A DNA stretch of 64,000 nucleotides from Nocardia yamanashiensis NBRC 100130 (GCF_001613325.1 NZ_BDCD01000033.1:1-64000), one strand, 5' to 3'. Positions 43,419 through 52,465 are shown, counted from the stretch's first letter. The notes: generated from the letters alone by a model not told the origin. Made by a program: numbers and translations.

Positions 43419-43820
43419 GTGAAGGCGAAGCCTTCTGCTGATGGTCTCGACGCGAGCGAGCTGAGGCGTGACGCGGGTGCGGCCAAATCGATCGCGTTCG
43501 GACTGATCGCAGGCCTCATCCTGGCACTCGCCTACATACCTCTGACCGTGAAGATCCAGGATCTCCTTCATGTCCCGCTTCCGAGCGCTGTGCCCTTGAA
43601 AGACATGCGTGGATCGAAGCACGTCGCCGGCTCGTATTGGGCAAGTTGGATGATCTTGCCGGTGGCGATCGGGCTATCGGGCGCGATCCTCGCATTCTGG
43701 AAGTTCAGTCGGGTGTTCGTACTTGCAGCGCTTACTGCTTTTCTTGTGCTCGGGGGCGTACTGGCGTTCTGGATGATCTCGATGGATGTCGGTGGATTCG
43801 CTCCAGGCCATCCCGGATAA
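43419..43820 (+). CDS. Small three-span membrane protein
   Basis: This 133-residue protein starts at GTG after GGAGG. A short charged N-terminus precedes three hydrophobic helices (SIAFGLIAGLILALAYIPL, ASWMILPVAIGLSGAILAFW, VFVLAALTAFLVLGGVLAFW). There is an extracytoplasmic loop with VPLPSAVPLKDMRGSKHVAG between helices 1 and 2. The family is not recognised and there is no operon partner. Confidence 0.7.
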   Translation: MKAKPSADGLDASELRRDAGAAKSIAFGLIAGLILALAYIPLTVKIQDLLHVPLPSAVPLKDMRGSKHVAGSYWASWMILPVAIGLSGAILAFWKFSRVFVLAALTAFLVLGGVLAFWMISMDVGGFAPGHPG

Positions 43821-43955
43821 GAACTGCCCCATGCCCGCGATACCGCGGTCCGAAGCCCCATACCCGGTCTGAAGAACCGGTTGCGGGAAGAGTGGCTTCG
43901 GAGAGATGTCTGCGCCATCAGATGCTTACGCGCACCTAGCCGAGCTGGATACCAT

Positions 43956-44951
43956 CTATGCGTTGGTGTTGATCGCAGTGCCGAGAGCGATCTTGGCGTT
44001 GCGACCGGGGCGTTCGCTGGCAGCGGCTGCCGCTGCGGCGCCCTCTAGCGGGTAAGTCTCCTCGACGGACAGGTCCAGAACGCCCTGGGCGGCCAGCGTC
44101 ACCAGTTCGGTGATGAGGCGGCGCCGCTGTTCGCCACCGATCTCCTCGGCGCGCTGGGAACCCCAGAAGCCCTTGATCACAGCCTGTTTGAAGATGATCG
44201 GGCCGGGGTTCAGGACCAGCGGCTGCCCGGAAAGCGCGCCGAAGGTGATGAGTTCACCGCGGGCGGCCAGCAGCGACAGCAGGTCGTTGGCGGCCGGTCC
44301 GCCGACCTGGTCGACGGCCCGAAGGATGGGCTCGCCGCCGGTCAGTTCGGCCGCGCGCTGCTGCCATTGCTCGGTCCCGGTGTCGAGTACCGGTTCGAAA
44401 CCCAACTCCTGCAAGGACTTCGCGGCGGCGGCGCTGCGGACCAGGTTCAGTACATGCACGCCGCGTGCGCGGGCGAGCAGGTTGACCAATCGGCCGACCG
44501 CACCGTTGGCGGCATTGATCGCAATCCATTGTCCGGGTTCGACATTCAGGTCCTCGAGCAGCATCAAGGCACTCAGAGGCATGGCCAGCAACTGGCTGGC
44601 GGTGGCGTCGGACACCGAATCCGGCACCGGCACGACCGCGCCGGCCTTGGCCAGGAAGTACTCCGCCCACGCACCGTGCACACCCGAAACCGTCACGCGC
44701 TGGCCGATTTCCAGGCCGGTGACATCGGGTCCGAGGGCATCGATGCGGCCGACCGCTTCCGTGCCGGGGACGGCGGGCAGTTCCGGCCGGTATCCGTAGA
44801 CGCCGCGAATGATGGCCAGGTCGTGGTTGTGAATCGGGGCCAGCGTGGTGGCGATGCGCACCTCGCCCGGGCCGGGCTCGGGAACGGGTCGTTCACCGGC
44901 CGTCAGAACCTTCTCGGGTTCGCCGAACTGTTCGATGACTACCGCACGCAT
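43956..44951 (-). CDS. MDR-family NADPH:quinone oxidoreductase-like enzyme
   Basis: This 331-residue medium-chain dehydrogenase lacks the structural Zn. The N-terminal domain includes EQFGEPEKVLTAGERPVPEP, GVYGYRPELPAVPGTEAVGR and VSGVHGAWAEYFLA. The nucleotide site INAANGAVGRLVNLLARARG is an unusual variant of the common GAGGVG. The C-terminal part reads VDQVGGPAANDLLSLLAARG. The ATG at 44951 is six bases after GAGGAGG and is preferred to upstream codons. It lies 11 nt downstream of ohr, so it probably shares the OhrR-controlled transcript and helps dispose of reactive carbonyl or quinone products. The exact substrate is unknown. Confidence 0.87.
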   Translation of the reverse strand: MRAVVIEQFGEPEKVLTAGERPVPEPGPGEVRIATTLAPIHNHDLAIIRGVYGYRPELPAVPGTEAVGRIDALGPDVTGLEIGQRVTVSGVHGAWAEYFLAKAGAVVPVPDSVSDATASQLLAMPLSALMLLEDLNVEPGQWIAINAANGAVGRLVNLLARARGVHVLNLVRSAAAAKSLQELGFEPVLDTGTEQWQQRAAELTGGEPILRAVDQVGGPAANDLLSLLAARGELITFGALSGQPLVLNPGPIIFKQAVIKGFWGSQRAEEIGGEQRRRLITELVTLAAQGVLDLSVEETYPLEGAAAAAAASERPGRNAKIALGTAINTNA

Positions 44952-44962
44952 GCTCATCCTCC

Positions 44963-45385
44963 TCAGTCCTCGACCACGATCACGTCGACCTCGATATTGC
45001 CGCGGGTGGCATTGGAGTACGGGCACACCTGATGCGCCTTCTCGGCCAGCGCCCGGGCCTCGGCGAGAGGCAAATGCGGCAGCGACACCTCGAGGGTGAC
45101 GGCCAGGCCGAAGCCGCCGGCGCCGTTGGAGCCGATGCCCACCTTCGCGCCCACCGCCGAATCGTCCATGTTCGTCTTGGTCGCGCGGGCGACGGTACGC
45201 AGCGCGGAATGGAAGCAGGCGGCGTAGCCCGCGGCGAACAACTGCTCGGGATTGGTTCCGATGCCGTCGCCGCCCATCTCCTTCGGAATCGACAACGCGA
45301 AGTCCAGTTTGCCGTCGTCGGTACGGACCTGGCCCATACGGCCTTCTCCGGTCGCGAGGGCTTCTGCGGTATAGAGCGCATCCAT
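44963..45385 (-). CDS. ohr: Organic hydroperoxide resistance protein Ohr
   Basis: This 140-residue OsmC/Ohr-family thiol peroxidase has both active-site cysteines in context: AAGYAACFHSALRTVARATK (peroxidatic) and HQVCPYSNATRGNIEV (resolving). The N-terminus MDALYTAEALATGEGRMGQV and ALSIPKEMGGDGIGTNPEQL are typical. It reduces organic hydroperoxides in the cytoplasm. The start overlaps the ohrR stop (TGATG), with GGAG upstream, so ohrR and ohr are translationally coupled, with the MDR gene next. Confidence 0.95.
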   Translation of the reverse strand: MDALYTAEALATGEGRMGQVRTDDGKLDFALSIPKEMGGDGIGTNPEQLFAAGYAACFHSALRTVARATKTNMDDSAVGAKVGIGSNGAGGFGLAVTLEVSLPHLPLAEARALAEKAHQVCPYSNATRGNIEVDVIVVED

Positions 45386-45837
45386 CAGTGGATCTCCTTC
45401 GATCGGGTGTGGGATGTCAACGCGGTCGTCAGACGGCGCAGGGTTTCTCGGAGTTCGGCCAGTTCGTGCATCGTCATGCCGGTGATCTCCGCCGACTGCT
45501 GCGGGATATGGCATGCGGCCGAACGCAATTCGTGCCCGCGATCGGTCAGCGTGATCTCGACGCGCCGCTCGTCCGTCGCGGATCGTCGGCGTTGCACGAA
45601 ACCTGCCGACTCGAGGCGTTTGAGCAGCGGCGAAAGCGTGCCGGAGTCGAGCTCCAGTGCCGTGCACAGGTCGCCGACGGTGCGGCCATCGCGCTGCCAG
45701 AGCGCCAGCAGGACCAGATACTGCGGATAGGTGATCCCGAGTGCGTCGAGTTCGGGACGGTACATCGCGGTCATCGCCCGCGATGCCGCGTAGAGCGCGA
45801 AACACAGCTGGTTCTCCAGGGCCTGCTCATCTGACAC
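45385..45837 (-). CDS. ohrR: OhrR, MarR-family organic peroxide sensor
   Basis: This MarR repressor of about 150 residues has the reactive Cys near the N-terminus (ENQLCFALYAASRAMT), the PELDALGITYPQYLVLLALW helix, and a winged helix (TVGDLCTALELDSGTLSPLL, RRSATDERRVEITLTDRG). Oxidation of the Cys releases OhrR from DNA. The GTG at 45837 is preferred; a TTG 21 nt upstream is also in frame. A palindrome at 45860-45877 sits just upstream and overlaps the AT-rich promoter, indicating autoregulation of ohrR-ohr. Confidence 0.93.
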   Translation of the reverse strand: MSDEQALENQLCFALYAASRAMTAMYRPELDALGITYPQYLVLLALWQRDGRTVGDLCTALELDSGTLSPLLKRLESAGFVQRRRSATDERRVEITLTDRGHELRSAACHIPQQSAEITGMTMHELAELRETLRRLTTALTSHTRSKEIH

Positions 45838-45859
45838 GCACAATAATATAGGCAGCAAC

Positions 45860-45877
45860 TATATTGCGCACAATATA
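45860..45877. promoter_or_regulatory. OhrR operator candidate
   Basis: TATATTG-CGCA-CAATATA, perfect 7-bp arms, just upstream of ohrR and overlapping an AT-rich promoter-like stretch. OhrR/MarR boxes are typically AT-rich dyads of this size. Confidence 0.7.
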
Positions 45878-46004
45878 ACGGCCTGTCGCGCTCGTCACCC
45901 TCTGGAGAACGGCCCCGGAAGCAGGGGAGATCCGCTGGATCGGCATGCGGCGCGCCACGGGTCCGGCCGGAATGAAATCGACGGGCAGGCAGGTTGGTTC
46001 GGGC

Positions 46005-46346
46005 ATGTCAGTGATCTCCTTGTACGGGTTTCTCCGTCCCAAGCCCGACCGCGCCGCTGAAGTACGCGCCCTGCTGACCTCCTTGGTGGAGCCGACACGC
46101 GAAGAAGCGGGCAACCTCGAGTACCACCTGCACGAGCATGCGGACGGGCGGCTGTTCCTCTACGAGGTCTGGCGCTCGCAGGAGGACCTGGACGCGCACA
46201 ACGAGAAGTACCCGGCGCTGCGTCACTTCCTCGACAACCTGCTCGACTACCTGGTCGAACCCCCCGAGGGCTACTTCAAGACGATGATCAGCGACTACCC
46301 CTCCGGCCTTCTTGCCGAGGTCACGGTCGCCGGACCACGGCGATGA
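46005..46346 (+). CDS. Antibiotic biosynthesis monooxygenase (ABM) domain protein
   Basis: This 113-residue ferredoxin-like-fold ABM protein reads ISLYGFLRPKPDRAAEVRAL, REEAGNLEYHLHEHADGRLF, then LYEVWRSQEDLDAHNEKYPA and LRHFLDNLLDYLVEPPEGYF. Members are quinol or small aromatic monooxygenases, or stress proteins of the YgiN type. The ATG at 46005 fits the family start; the extension to 45945 does not. It is divergent from ohrR, so the OhrR palindrome may lie in a shared regulatory region about 130 bases away. Confidence 0.85.
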   Translation: MSVISLYGFLRPKPDRAAEVRALLTSLVEPTREEAGNLEYHLHEHADGRLFLYEVWRSQEDLDAHNEKYPALRHFLDNLLDYLVEPPEGYFKTMISDYPSGLLAEVTVAGPRR

Positions 46347-46453
46347 TCTCCGCCACTTCGCCCAACTCGCCGACTGACTTTCCCCGGTAGTTCCGAGGTT
46401 CGGCCGTCGGCGGGTCAGCGTCTGTCAGGACCGGAGACGCTCATCCGATCCGG

Positions 46454-46955
46454 TCAGGCCCGCATCGCATCGACCGCTTTCTTCACCGCCGACGGCTGTG
46501 CCGGCGACCGTGGCGCCTTCTCTCGCAGCTCGATCATCCGCTCACCGATTTCTTGAAGCTGCTTGCGCCCCAGCTTCTCTCGGACTTTGGGGAACCATTC
46601 CCCTTCCTCCTCGTCGATGTGGTGATCGACGTTCTCGATCAGGACGGTGGTCTTCGCGGTGAAGCGCTCGTCCGCCGGCTTCAGCGCCGCCAATTCCATG
46701 ACCAGCACATCGGCGACATGGTGTTCCTCATAGGATTCGAGGATGTCGTCCTCGAGTTCGGGCAGTAGCTCGCGCACCGCCGGATACATACACTCGTTTT
46801 CCAGATAGGTGTGCACGGTCAGTAGCTCGATGATCTTGTCAACAAGCCGACCCTGCTCGGCGTGTGCGCCCGGGTCCCGCTTTCTCGAATTCCCGGAACA
46901 ATTTCCGGATCTGCTTGTGGTCCTCACGCAACAGCACGATCGCATCACTGGACAT
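46454..46955 (-). pseudogene. Hemerythrin HHE-domain protein, frameshifted near N-terminus
   Basis: The natural start is ATG 46955, preceded by GGAGGAG: MSSDAIVLLREDHKQIRKLF, then REFEKA. One extra G in the run at 46876-46878 (CCC on the plus strand) breaks this frame. The rest is in another frame: AHAEQGRLVDKIIELLTVHT, YLENECMYPAVRELLPELED, YEEHHVADVLVMELAALKP and NVDHHIDEEEGEWFPKVREK. The diiron ligands (several His, and Glu of HHIDEEE) are split between the frames: DHKQ in the first, the rest in the second. If the base is real only the second part could be made from an internal start, without the first His. A sequencing error is quite possible. Confidence 0.8.
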
Positions 46956-47129
46956 CGCAACTCCTCCACCGCGGCAAGACATGGAAATCAACCGTCAGGT
47001 CCGCCATTCCCGCGGGCCCGGCAACGAAACCGCAGCCGCAGGGCCCGCTCCCTCACGTGCTGCAGGTTTGCTCGCGCCGTGCAGAGGTAGTCGGTCGTTG
47101 ATTCGCCAATCGCACGGAAGGAAACCGCC

Positions 47130-47285
47130 ATGGATGGACCGGAAGAGAACCGCGAGAAGGATCCCGACCGGCCGAAGGGCGGCCGGCCAGGCCCATCGGA
47201 CCAGGGGGACGACGGTGGGATGGCGAGCCGGGAGGTGGCCGAGGATCTCGGCACCGAGGACGGCGCGCAGGAACCTCCGGACTAG
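47130..47285 (+). CDS. Small acidic hypothetical protein
   Basis: This 51-codon frame starts MDGPEENREKDPDRPKGGRP and continues with an Asp/Glu/Gly-rich, probably disordered sequence ending GTEDGAQEPPD. It is preceded by AAGGA at a suitable distance. It stands alone between the hemerythrin and dha genes. No family is recognised; composition resembles small disordered stress-related actinobacterial proteins. Confidence 0.45.
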   Translation: MDGPEENREKDPDRPKGGRPGPSDQGDDGGMASREVAEDLGTEDGAQEPPD

Positions 47286-47534
47286 TCACTCGCAACTCGT
47301 GAACCGTCCGGTGCACGAGGACCGTGATGACGTGGGATCCGGCTTCACTCGTCTGGCTCGGTATCAGCGGAGTCGAGTTGATCCAGCGACAGGCCGACGC
47401 CTTTGGTCCCGGTGCTCACCCGCCATGGCCGACTCGAGGCCGGAACCACTTCGGCGGCAGGGAGATTCCGGCCTCAGTGCGCAAGGCCAGCGGGGCTGGT
47501 AGTCACGTGGATCAGCGCGTAGCCGCCCGTATGC

Positions 47535-49973
47535 TCATCGCGCGGCCTGCAGCATATGGTGACGCTGGACCAGCGCCCGCACCTCCTCGGCTGATGCGCA
47601 CCGCAGTGCCTGGGCCGCAGTGCGTGCGCACATTGCCGAGTCATATTCGCGCACAGTGGCTTTCACCAACGGAATCGCCGGGGGCGCGACGCTGAGCTCG
47701 TCGACACCGAGTCCGAGCAGCAGCGGGATGGTCGCAGGGTCGGCGGCTGCCTCGCCGCATACCGCGACGCGTTTATCGCCCGCCTCGCGGCAAACCATGT
47801 CGATGAGGCGCAGGACGCCTGGGTCCAAGGCGTCGGCCAGGGGTGCGACCGCGTCGTTTCCGCGTTCGGCGGCCAGTGTGTATTGGGTCAGGTCGTTGGT
47901 GCCGATGCTGAAGAAGTCGACGTGGGGTGCGAAGGCGGCGGTTTTGGCGGCGGCGGCCGGAACCTCGACCATGATGCCGACTTCGGGTGTGACGCCGGGC
48001 GGGGCGACGTCGTCGAGCGTGCGTCGGGCGGCCTGCAATTCGTCGAGTTGGGTGATCATCGGGAACATGACGCTGACCGGATGATCGGCGGCGACCCGGC
48101 AGATGGCCGTCAACTGGTCGCGCAGCAGGTGTGGGCGGGCGAGGGCGAGGCGGATGCCGCGGACGCCCAGGAACGGATTGATCTCCGGTGATTGCGCGAT
48201 GTAGGGGAGGGGTTTGTCGCCACCGACATCGAGGGTGCGCAGCACGATGCGGCGGCCTTCGAAGGCTTCGGCGATCGCGCGATAGGTCTGTTCCTGTTCT
48301 TCGACGGATGGTGCGTGATCGCGTCCCAGGAAGAGGAATTCGGTTCGCACCAGTCCCGCCAGGTCCGCGCCGTGGCGCACGGCGGTCGTGGCGTCGGCGA
48401 TATCGCCGATGTTGGCGGCCAGGTGGACGAGTCGGCCGTCCGTGGTCCGGGCGGGCTGGGTGGCGGCGGCCGCGGCGGCTGCGCGCTGCCGTGCCAGTTG
48501 CTTGGCTGAGCGGTCGAATTCGGCTCGGGTCGCGGTGTCCGGGTCCACGACGAGGCGGCCGGTCGCGCCGTCGAGTGCCACCATCGTGCCCTCGGGCGCG
48601 GCGAGGATTCGCGGGCCGGCACCGACCACGGCTGGGATGCCTCGCGATCGGGTCAGGATCATGCTGTGGGAGGTCGAACTGCCTTGTGCGAGAACGACTC
48701 CGCAGACAAGGTGTGGGTCCAGCGCAGCGGCCTGGGCCGGAGTCAGGTCGGCGGCGACCAGGACGCCGGTTACCTGTGCGAGGTCGAGACTGACGCCGAG
48801 CGCCGCGGCGAGCACCTGGTCGCGGACGGCGCGCAGGTCGGCCGCGCGCGCTCTTTGGTATTCGTCGGCGAGCCCGTCGAACTCGGCTGCGGCGGAATCC
48901 ATGACCGCCGCCCATGCCGTCGCGGCCGCGGCGCCACTGGTAATGCGTCGGCGCGCATCGGCCAGCAGCTCTTCATCCTCGAGCAGCATCAGATGTGCGT
49001 GGAAGATCCCTGCTTCGGTGCCCGCGCTCGCCCGCACCCGGTCGATGGCGGCCTGTGCGGCATCGAGTGCGGTGTCGAGGCGTTGCAGCTCCTCGGCCGG
49101 TGTGCCTTCGGGGGCATCGGGCAGAGCGAATTCCAATTGGTCGGCTCGGCGCAATGGGCCGACCGCGATGCCGGGTGAGGCGGCGCGGGGACCGCTGTCG
49201 TGCTCGATGGCGGGTTCGCCGGGAGTGTCCGGCGTGGCTGGAGTTTCGTCGAAGTTGCGTGCGGCGAGGGCGCGAATCCGTTCGACCACCTCTACCGCGG
49301 CGGAACCGCTTGCGGTGACCTCGATTTCGTGACCGCACAGCGCACCGAGCGCCGCGATGCGGCTCAGACTCCTGCCCGAAGCCGGGCCGCTGCCGGTGGT
49401 CAGATTGCGCAACCATACCCGGGCGTCGTGCCCGCGCATTTCGGCGACGAGCCGTGCCGCGGGTCGGGCGTGCAGGCCGTGCGCGTTGTGAATTACGAAG
49501 GCGGCGACGGCATCAGGCTGGTTGCTCGGCCGGTCATCTTCCCCGTGTGAGCTTTCGATCGGGAGGACCGCGGGTTCGCCGAGCTGGGTGCGTTTTCCGG
49601 CCAGCGCGTTCTCAGCTTCCGCAGCAGCGGTGTCGAGATCGGCACCTCCGGCCGCGGCGACCGTCGCGGCGATCAGGCCCTCGAGCAGTGGCGCCGCGCA
49701 CAACCGGGTGCGATGCGCACCGTCGAGCAGGTCGATCGCCAATTCCGCCGACAGCACGGCACTGCCGAGATCCATCAGCACCAGCACACCGTCGCCGTGA
49801 TCGGCCGCGGTGATCGCCTCCGCGACGGCGCTGGCGTCCGTGCCGAAAGTCCGCTCATCGAGCCCGGCCGCGATTTCGATGGGAACGGGCTGGCCGTGCA
49901 ACATTTCCGAAGCCAGGGCCACGGCGGCGCGCGCGAGGGCCCGGCTGTGTGAGATCACGACGATGCCGATCAT
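47535..49973 (-). CDS. dhaM: DhaM-HPr-EI fusion: dihydroxyacetone kinase phosphotransferase subunit
   Basis: This 812-residue protein fuses three PTS modules. They are EIIA/DhaM (1-135, phospho-His9 in VVISHSRAL), HPr (about 155-240, His168 in HGLHARPA), and enzyme I (about 270-810, with phospho-His in SSTSHSMILTRSRGIPAVVG and the PEP-binding barrel with SVMFPMITQLDEL, FFSIGTNDLTQYTLAAERG and VAVCGEAAADP). It passes phosphate from PEP through EI and HPr to DhaM and then to the ADP held on DhaL. The fusion makes the pathway independent of the cell's general PTS. The ATG overlaps the dhaL stop. It is the last gene of the operon. Confidence 0.95.
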   Translation of the reverse strand: MIGIVVISHSRALARAAVALASEMLHGQPVPIEIAAGLDERTFGTDASAVAEAITAADHGDGVLVLMDLGSAVLSAELAIDLLDGAHRTRLCAAPLLEGLIAATVAAAGGADLDTAAAEAENALAGKRTQLGEPAVLPIESSHGEDDRPSNQPDAVAAFVIHNAHGLHARPAARLVAEMRGHDARVWLRNLTTGSGPASGRSLSRIAALGALCGHEIEVTASGSAAVEVVERIRALAARNFDETPATPDTPGEPAIEHDSGPRAASPGIAVGPLRRADQLEFALPDAPEGTPAEELQRLDTALDAAQAAIDRVRASAGTEAGIFHAHLMLLEDEELLADARRRITSGAAAATAWAAVMDSAAAEFDGLADEYQRARAADLRAVRDQVLAAALGVSLDLAQVTGVLVAADLTPAQAAALDPHLVCGVVLAQGSSTSHSMILTRSRGIPAVVGAGPRILAAPEGTMVALDGATGRLVVDPDTATRAEFDRSAKQLARQRAAAAAAATQPARTTDGRLVHLAANIGDIADATTAVRHGADLAGLVRTEFLFLGRDHAPSVEEQEQTYRAIAEAFEGRRIVLRTLDVGGDKPLPYIAQSPEINPFLGVRGIRLALARPHLLRDQLTAICRVAADHPVSVMFPMITQLDELQAARRTLDDVAPPGVTPEVGIMVEVPAAAAKTAAFAPHVDFFSIGTNDLTQYTLAAERGNDAVAPLADALDPGVLRLIDMVCREAGDKRVAVCGEAAADPATIPLLLGLGVDELSVAPPAIPLVKATVREYDSAMCARTAAQALRCASAEEVRALVQRHHMLQAAR

Positions 49974-50590
49974 CGCAGCGCCTCCCGCGCGGCCCGCACC
50001 AACAGCACCGCGCTGGCGGCCCCGGGATCTCGGTGACCGATGCTGCGCGGACCCAGATAGGACGCGCGGCCTTTACGCGCGACCATCTCGACCGTGGCAT
50101 CGGATCCGGCCTGCGCGGCGGCGATCGCACGATCGAGCGCCTCGGCCAATGCGGTACCGGCGGCAGCGCATTCGTCGAGAGTCGCGGCGGCCGGCGCCAG
50201 GGCGTCGTACATGGTCTTGTCTCCGGCTTCGGCTTTGCCGCGCGTGACGACGCCGTCGAGTCCGGCGCGGAACGCTTTCGCGAAACCGGCTGTGCCGAGC
50301 CCGGTTTCCTCGATCGCGGCCGAGAAGCGCAGGAAGAACGTGCCGTACAGCGGTCCGCTGGCGCCCCCGACACTGCGGATCAGCACCATCGCCGTCTGTC
50401 TGGTGGTCTCCGCGGCAGTGGCCGGTGGGGATTGGCTGAGCGCGTCCAGCACCGCGGCAGTGCCACGGCGCATATTGCTGCCGTGGTCGGCGTCGCCGAT
50501 GGCGGCATCGAGTTCGGTGAGTTCGTCGGCGTTGGCCTCCACGAGTGCGGCGAATTCGCGGAGCCACGACAGGGAATCGAGCACGATCAC
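49970..50590 (-). CDS. dhaL: Dihydroxyacetone kinase subunit DhaL
   Basis: This 206-residue ADP-binding subunit is helical and carries the nucleotide/metal motif ELTELDAAIGDADHGSNMRRG near residue 30, then GGASGPLYGTFFLRF and GDKTMYDALAPA. It holds ADP that is rephosphorylated by DhaM and transfers phosphate to DHA on DhaK. The GTG at 50590 overlaps the dhaK stop (GTGA), the expected coupling. All Asp ligands of the Mg-ADP site are present. Confidence 0.94.
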   Translation of the reverse strand: MIVLDSLSWLREFAALVEANADELTELDAAIGDADHGSNMRRGTAAVLDALSQSPPATAAETTRQTAMVLIRSVGGASGPLYGTFFLRFSAAIEETGLGTAGFAKAFRAGLDGVVTRGKAEAGDKTMYDALAPAAATLDECAAAGTALAEALDRAIAAAQAGSDATVEMVARKGRASYLGPRSIGHRDPGAASAVLLVRAAREALR

Positions 50591-51588
50591 ATCCCCCAGC
50601 GCAGTGCGGGCGTGCGCACGGGCGCGTCCCACAGCCGCAATAGTTCGTCGTCGGTCTTGGTCAGGGTCACCGAGCAACCCGCCATGTCCAGCGAGGTGAC
50701 ATAGGGTCCTACCAAGCTGCGCGCGATCTGTACGCCGTGTCCGCGCAGGATCCGGGCGACCTCGTTGTAGGTGACATACAGTTCCAGCAGCGGTGTGCCG
50801 CCCATCCCGTTGACGAAGCAGATGACGTTGTCTCCCTTGGTGAACGGGAGATCGGCGAGGATCGGCTCGACGAGCATCTCGGCGATTTCGCGTGCCGAAG
50901 CGAGCGGAACGCGTGCTCGGCCAGGTTCGCCGTGGATTCCGATACCGATCTCCATCTCGGCCGTACCGAGTTCGAAGGTCGGTTTGCCCACCGCCGGTAC
51001 GGTGCACGAAGTCAATGCCATGCCCATGCTGCGCGAGTTCGCGTTGACCGCGCGGGCCACCTCACCGACCGCCGCCAGCGTGCGGCCCTGTTCGGCGGCC
51101 GCTCCGGCCAATTTCTCGAGGATCAGTGTGGCGCCGACTCCGCGCCGGCCCGCGGTGAAGGTGCTGTCCTGCACCGCCACATCGTCGTCGATGATCACCG
51201 CGAGCACCTCGGCCCCGGTCTCGACCGCCGCCAGTTCGGCGGCCATCTCGAAGTTCATGACGTCGCCGGTGTAGTTCTTCACGATGTGCAGCACCCCCGC
51301 GCCGGCTTCGACGGCGGTGGTCGCGGCCAGAATCTGGTCCGGGACCGGGGAGGTGAAAACCTCACCGGCACAAGCGGCGTCGAGCATGCCGAGGCCGACG
51401 AACCCGCCGTGCAAAGGCTCGTGCCCGGAGCCGCCGCCGGAGACCAGTCCCACTTTGCCGGGGCGGGGCGGGTCGCCGCGCAGGATCAGGCGGTGCTCCA
51501 GATCCACCCGCAATTCGGGGTGCGCGCCGGCCATGCCCGCAAGAGCGTCGGTGACGACGGAGGCTGGATCGTTGATCAATTTCTTCAT
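50587..51588 (-). CDS. dhaK: Dihydroxyacetone kinase subunit DhaK
   Basis: This 333-residue substrate-binding subunit has the N-terminal Gly-rich loop GLVSGGGSGHEPLHGGFVG (with the active-site His) and the His that binds DHA covalently in EIGIGIHGEPGRAR, and also IVKNYTGDVMNFEMAAELA. The ATG at 51588 with AAGGAA upstream is chosen over an extension to 51627. It lies 13 nt downstream of the aquaporin gene. Together with DhaL and DhaM it converts dihydroxyacetone to DHAP. Confidence 0.95.
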   Translation of the reverse strand: MKKLINDPASVVTDALAGMAGAHPELRVDLEHRLILRGDPPRPGKVGLVSGGGSGHEPLHGGFVGLGMLDAACAGEVFTSPVPDQILAATTAVEAGAGVLHIVKNYTGDVMNFEMAAELAAVETGAEVLAVIIDDDVAVQDSTFTAGRRGVGATLILEKLAGAAAEQGRTLAAVGEVARAVNANSRSMGMALTSCTVPAVGKPTFELGTAEMEIGIGIHGEPGRARVPLASAREIAEMLVEPILADLPFTKGDNVICFVNGMGGTPLLELYVTYNEVARILRGHGVQIARSLVGPYVTSLDMAGCSVTLTKTDDELLRLWDAPVRTPALRWGM

Positions 51589-51601
51589 CAGGGTTCCTTG
51601 C

Positions 51602-52348
51602 TCACGCGGTCGCATCGACCGGATCATGGTGGGCTGCTTCGGTTTCGGCGGGGAGCAGCAGTCGCGCTACCGCTGCGGCGGCGACACCGGCGAGCAGTTC
51701 GGCAGCGAGATAGACGGGGGTTTGCGTCCAGGAAACGTGTCCGCCGAGGACCTGCTGGACGATCATGGGGCCCAGTGTCCGGGCGGGGTTGATCGAGGCG
51801 CCGGTGGCCGGAGCGACCGGAATGATCGCGGCGCACACGACCAGGCCGATGGCCACGCCCGCGAATCCCGCAGGCGCGGACCGGTGTACGGCTAGCAGCA
51901 CGGTGAGCACCAGGATGAAGGTGCCGACGAATTCGGCGATGAACGCCTGCCCGGAGCCCACGCCCTGGCCGTAGGCGGCCACGCCCAGCCCGACATCGGA
52001 GGCCCGCTTGCCCAGCACGCCGACGATCGCGAACGCGCCGAGCACCGCTCCAGTCAGTTGCGCGGCGAGATAGGCGGGCACTTCTCGCCACGGGAACTGG
52101 CGGGTGACCGCCAGGGCCAGCGTGACAGCCGGATTGATGTGGTTCCCTGACACATGCCCGAAGGCGTACACGGTCGCGACGACGACCGTGGCGAACGCCA
52201 GCGAGATCATGCCCAGATCGGCCATGGTGAACGGCGCGCTGCCGTTGACGATGAGCGTGGCGGGCACCGACCCGACACCGATGAAGACGAGGAACGCAGT
52301 GCCGAGCACCTCAGCCGCCAGTTTTTGTGGCGTCCGCAGACCGTTCAT
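51602..52348 (-). CDS. glpF: Aquaglyceroporin (GlpF-like)
   Basis: This 248-residue MIP channel has six membrane helices and both half-helix motifs: GNHINPAVTLALAV and GASINPARTLGP. It conducts glycerol, dihydroxyacetone or water. It is the first gene of the glpF-dhaKLM operon, with a divergent IclR regulator and a palindrome in between. The context points to uptake of DHA or glycerol feeding the kinase. Selectivity residues cannot be judged with certainty. Confidence 0.93.
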   Translation of the reverse strand: MNGLRTPQKLAAEVLGTAFLVFIGVGSVPATLIVNGSAPFTMADLGMISLAFATVVVATVYAFGHVSGNHINPAVTLALAVTRQFPWREVPAYLAAQLTGAVLGAFAIVGVLGKRASDVGLGVAAYGQGVGSGQAFIAEFVGTFILVLTVLLAVHRSAPAGFAGVAIGLVVCAAIIPVAPATGASINPARTLGPMIVQQVLGGHVSWTQTPVYLAAELLAGVAAAAVARLLLPAETEAAHHDPVDATA

Positions 52349-52376
52349 GGGGAACTCCCGAGAGAATTTCGAAGCC

Positions 52377-52395
52377 CATTCGATAATGTCGAATG
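52377..52395. promoter_or_regulatory. IclR operator candidate
   Basis: CATTCGA-N5-TCGAATG, perfect 7-bp arms, 29 bases upstream of glpF and within the glpF/iclR divergent promoter region. IclR-family regulators of glycerol and DHA genes bind dyads of this size; binding is inferred. Confidence 0.65.
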
Positions 52396-52465
52396 TGATG
52401 CGTAGACTACGACGAAGTTGCGTGGGTCACAAGACCCCGCTGCGGCTATCGAGGAAGGTCTCGGC

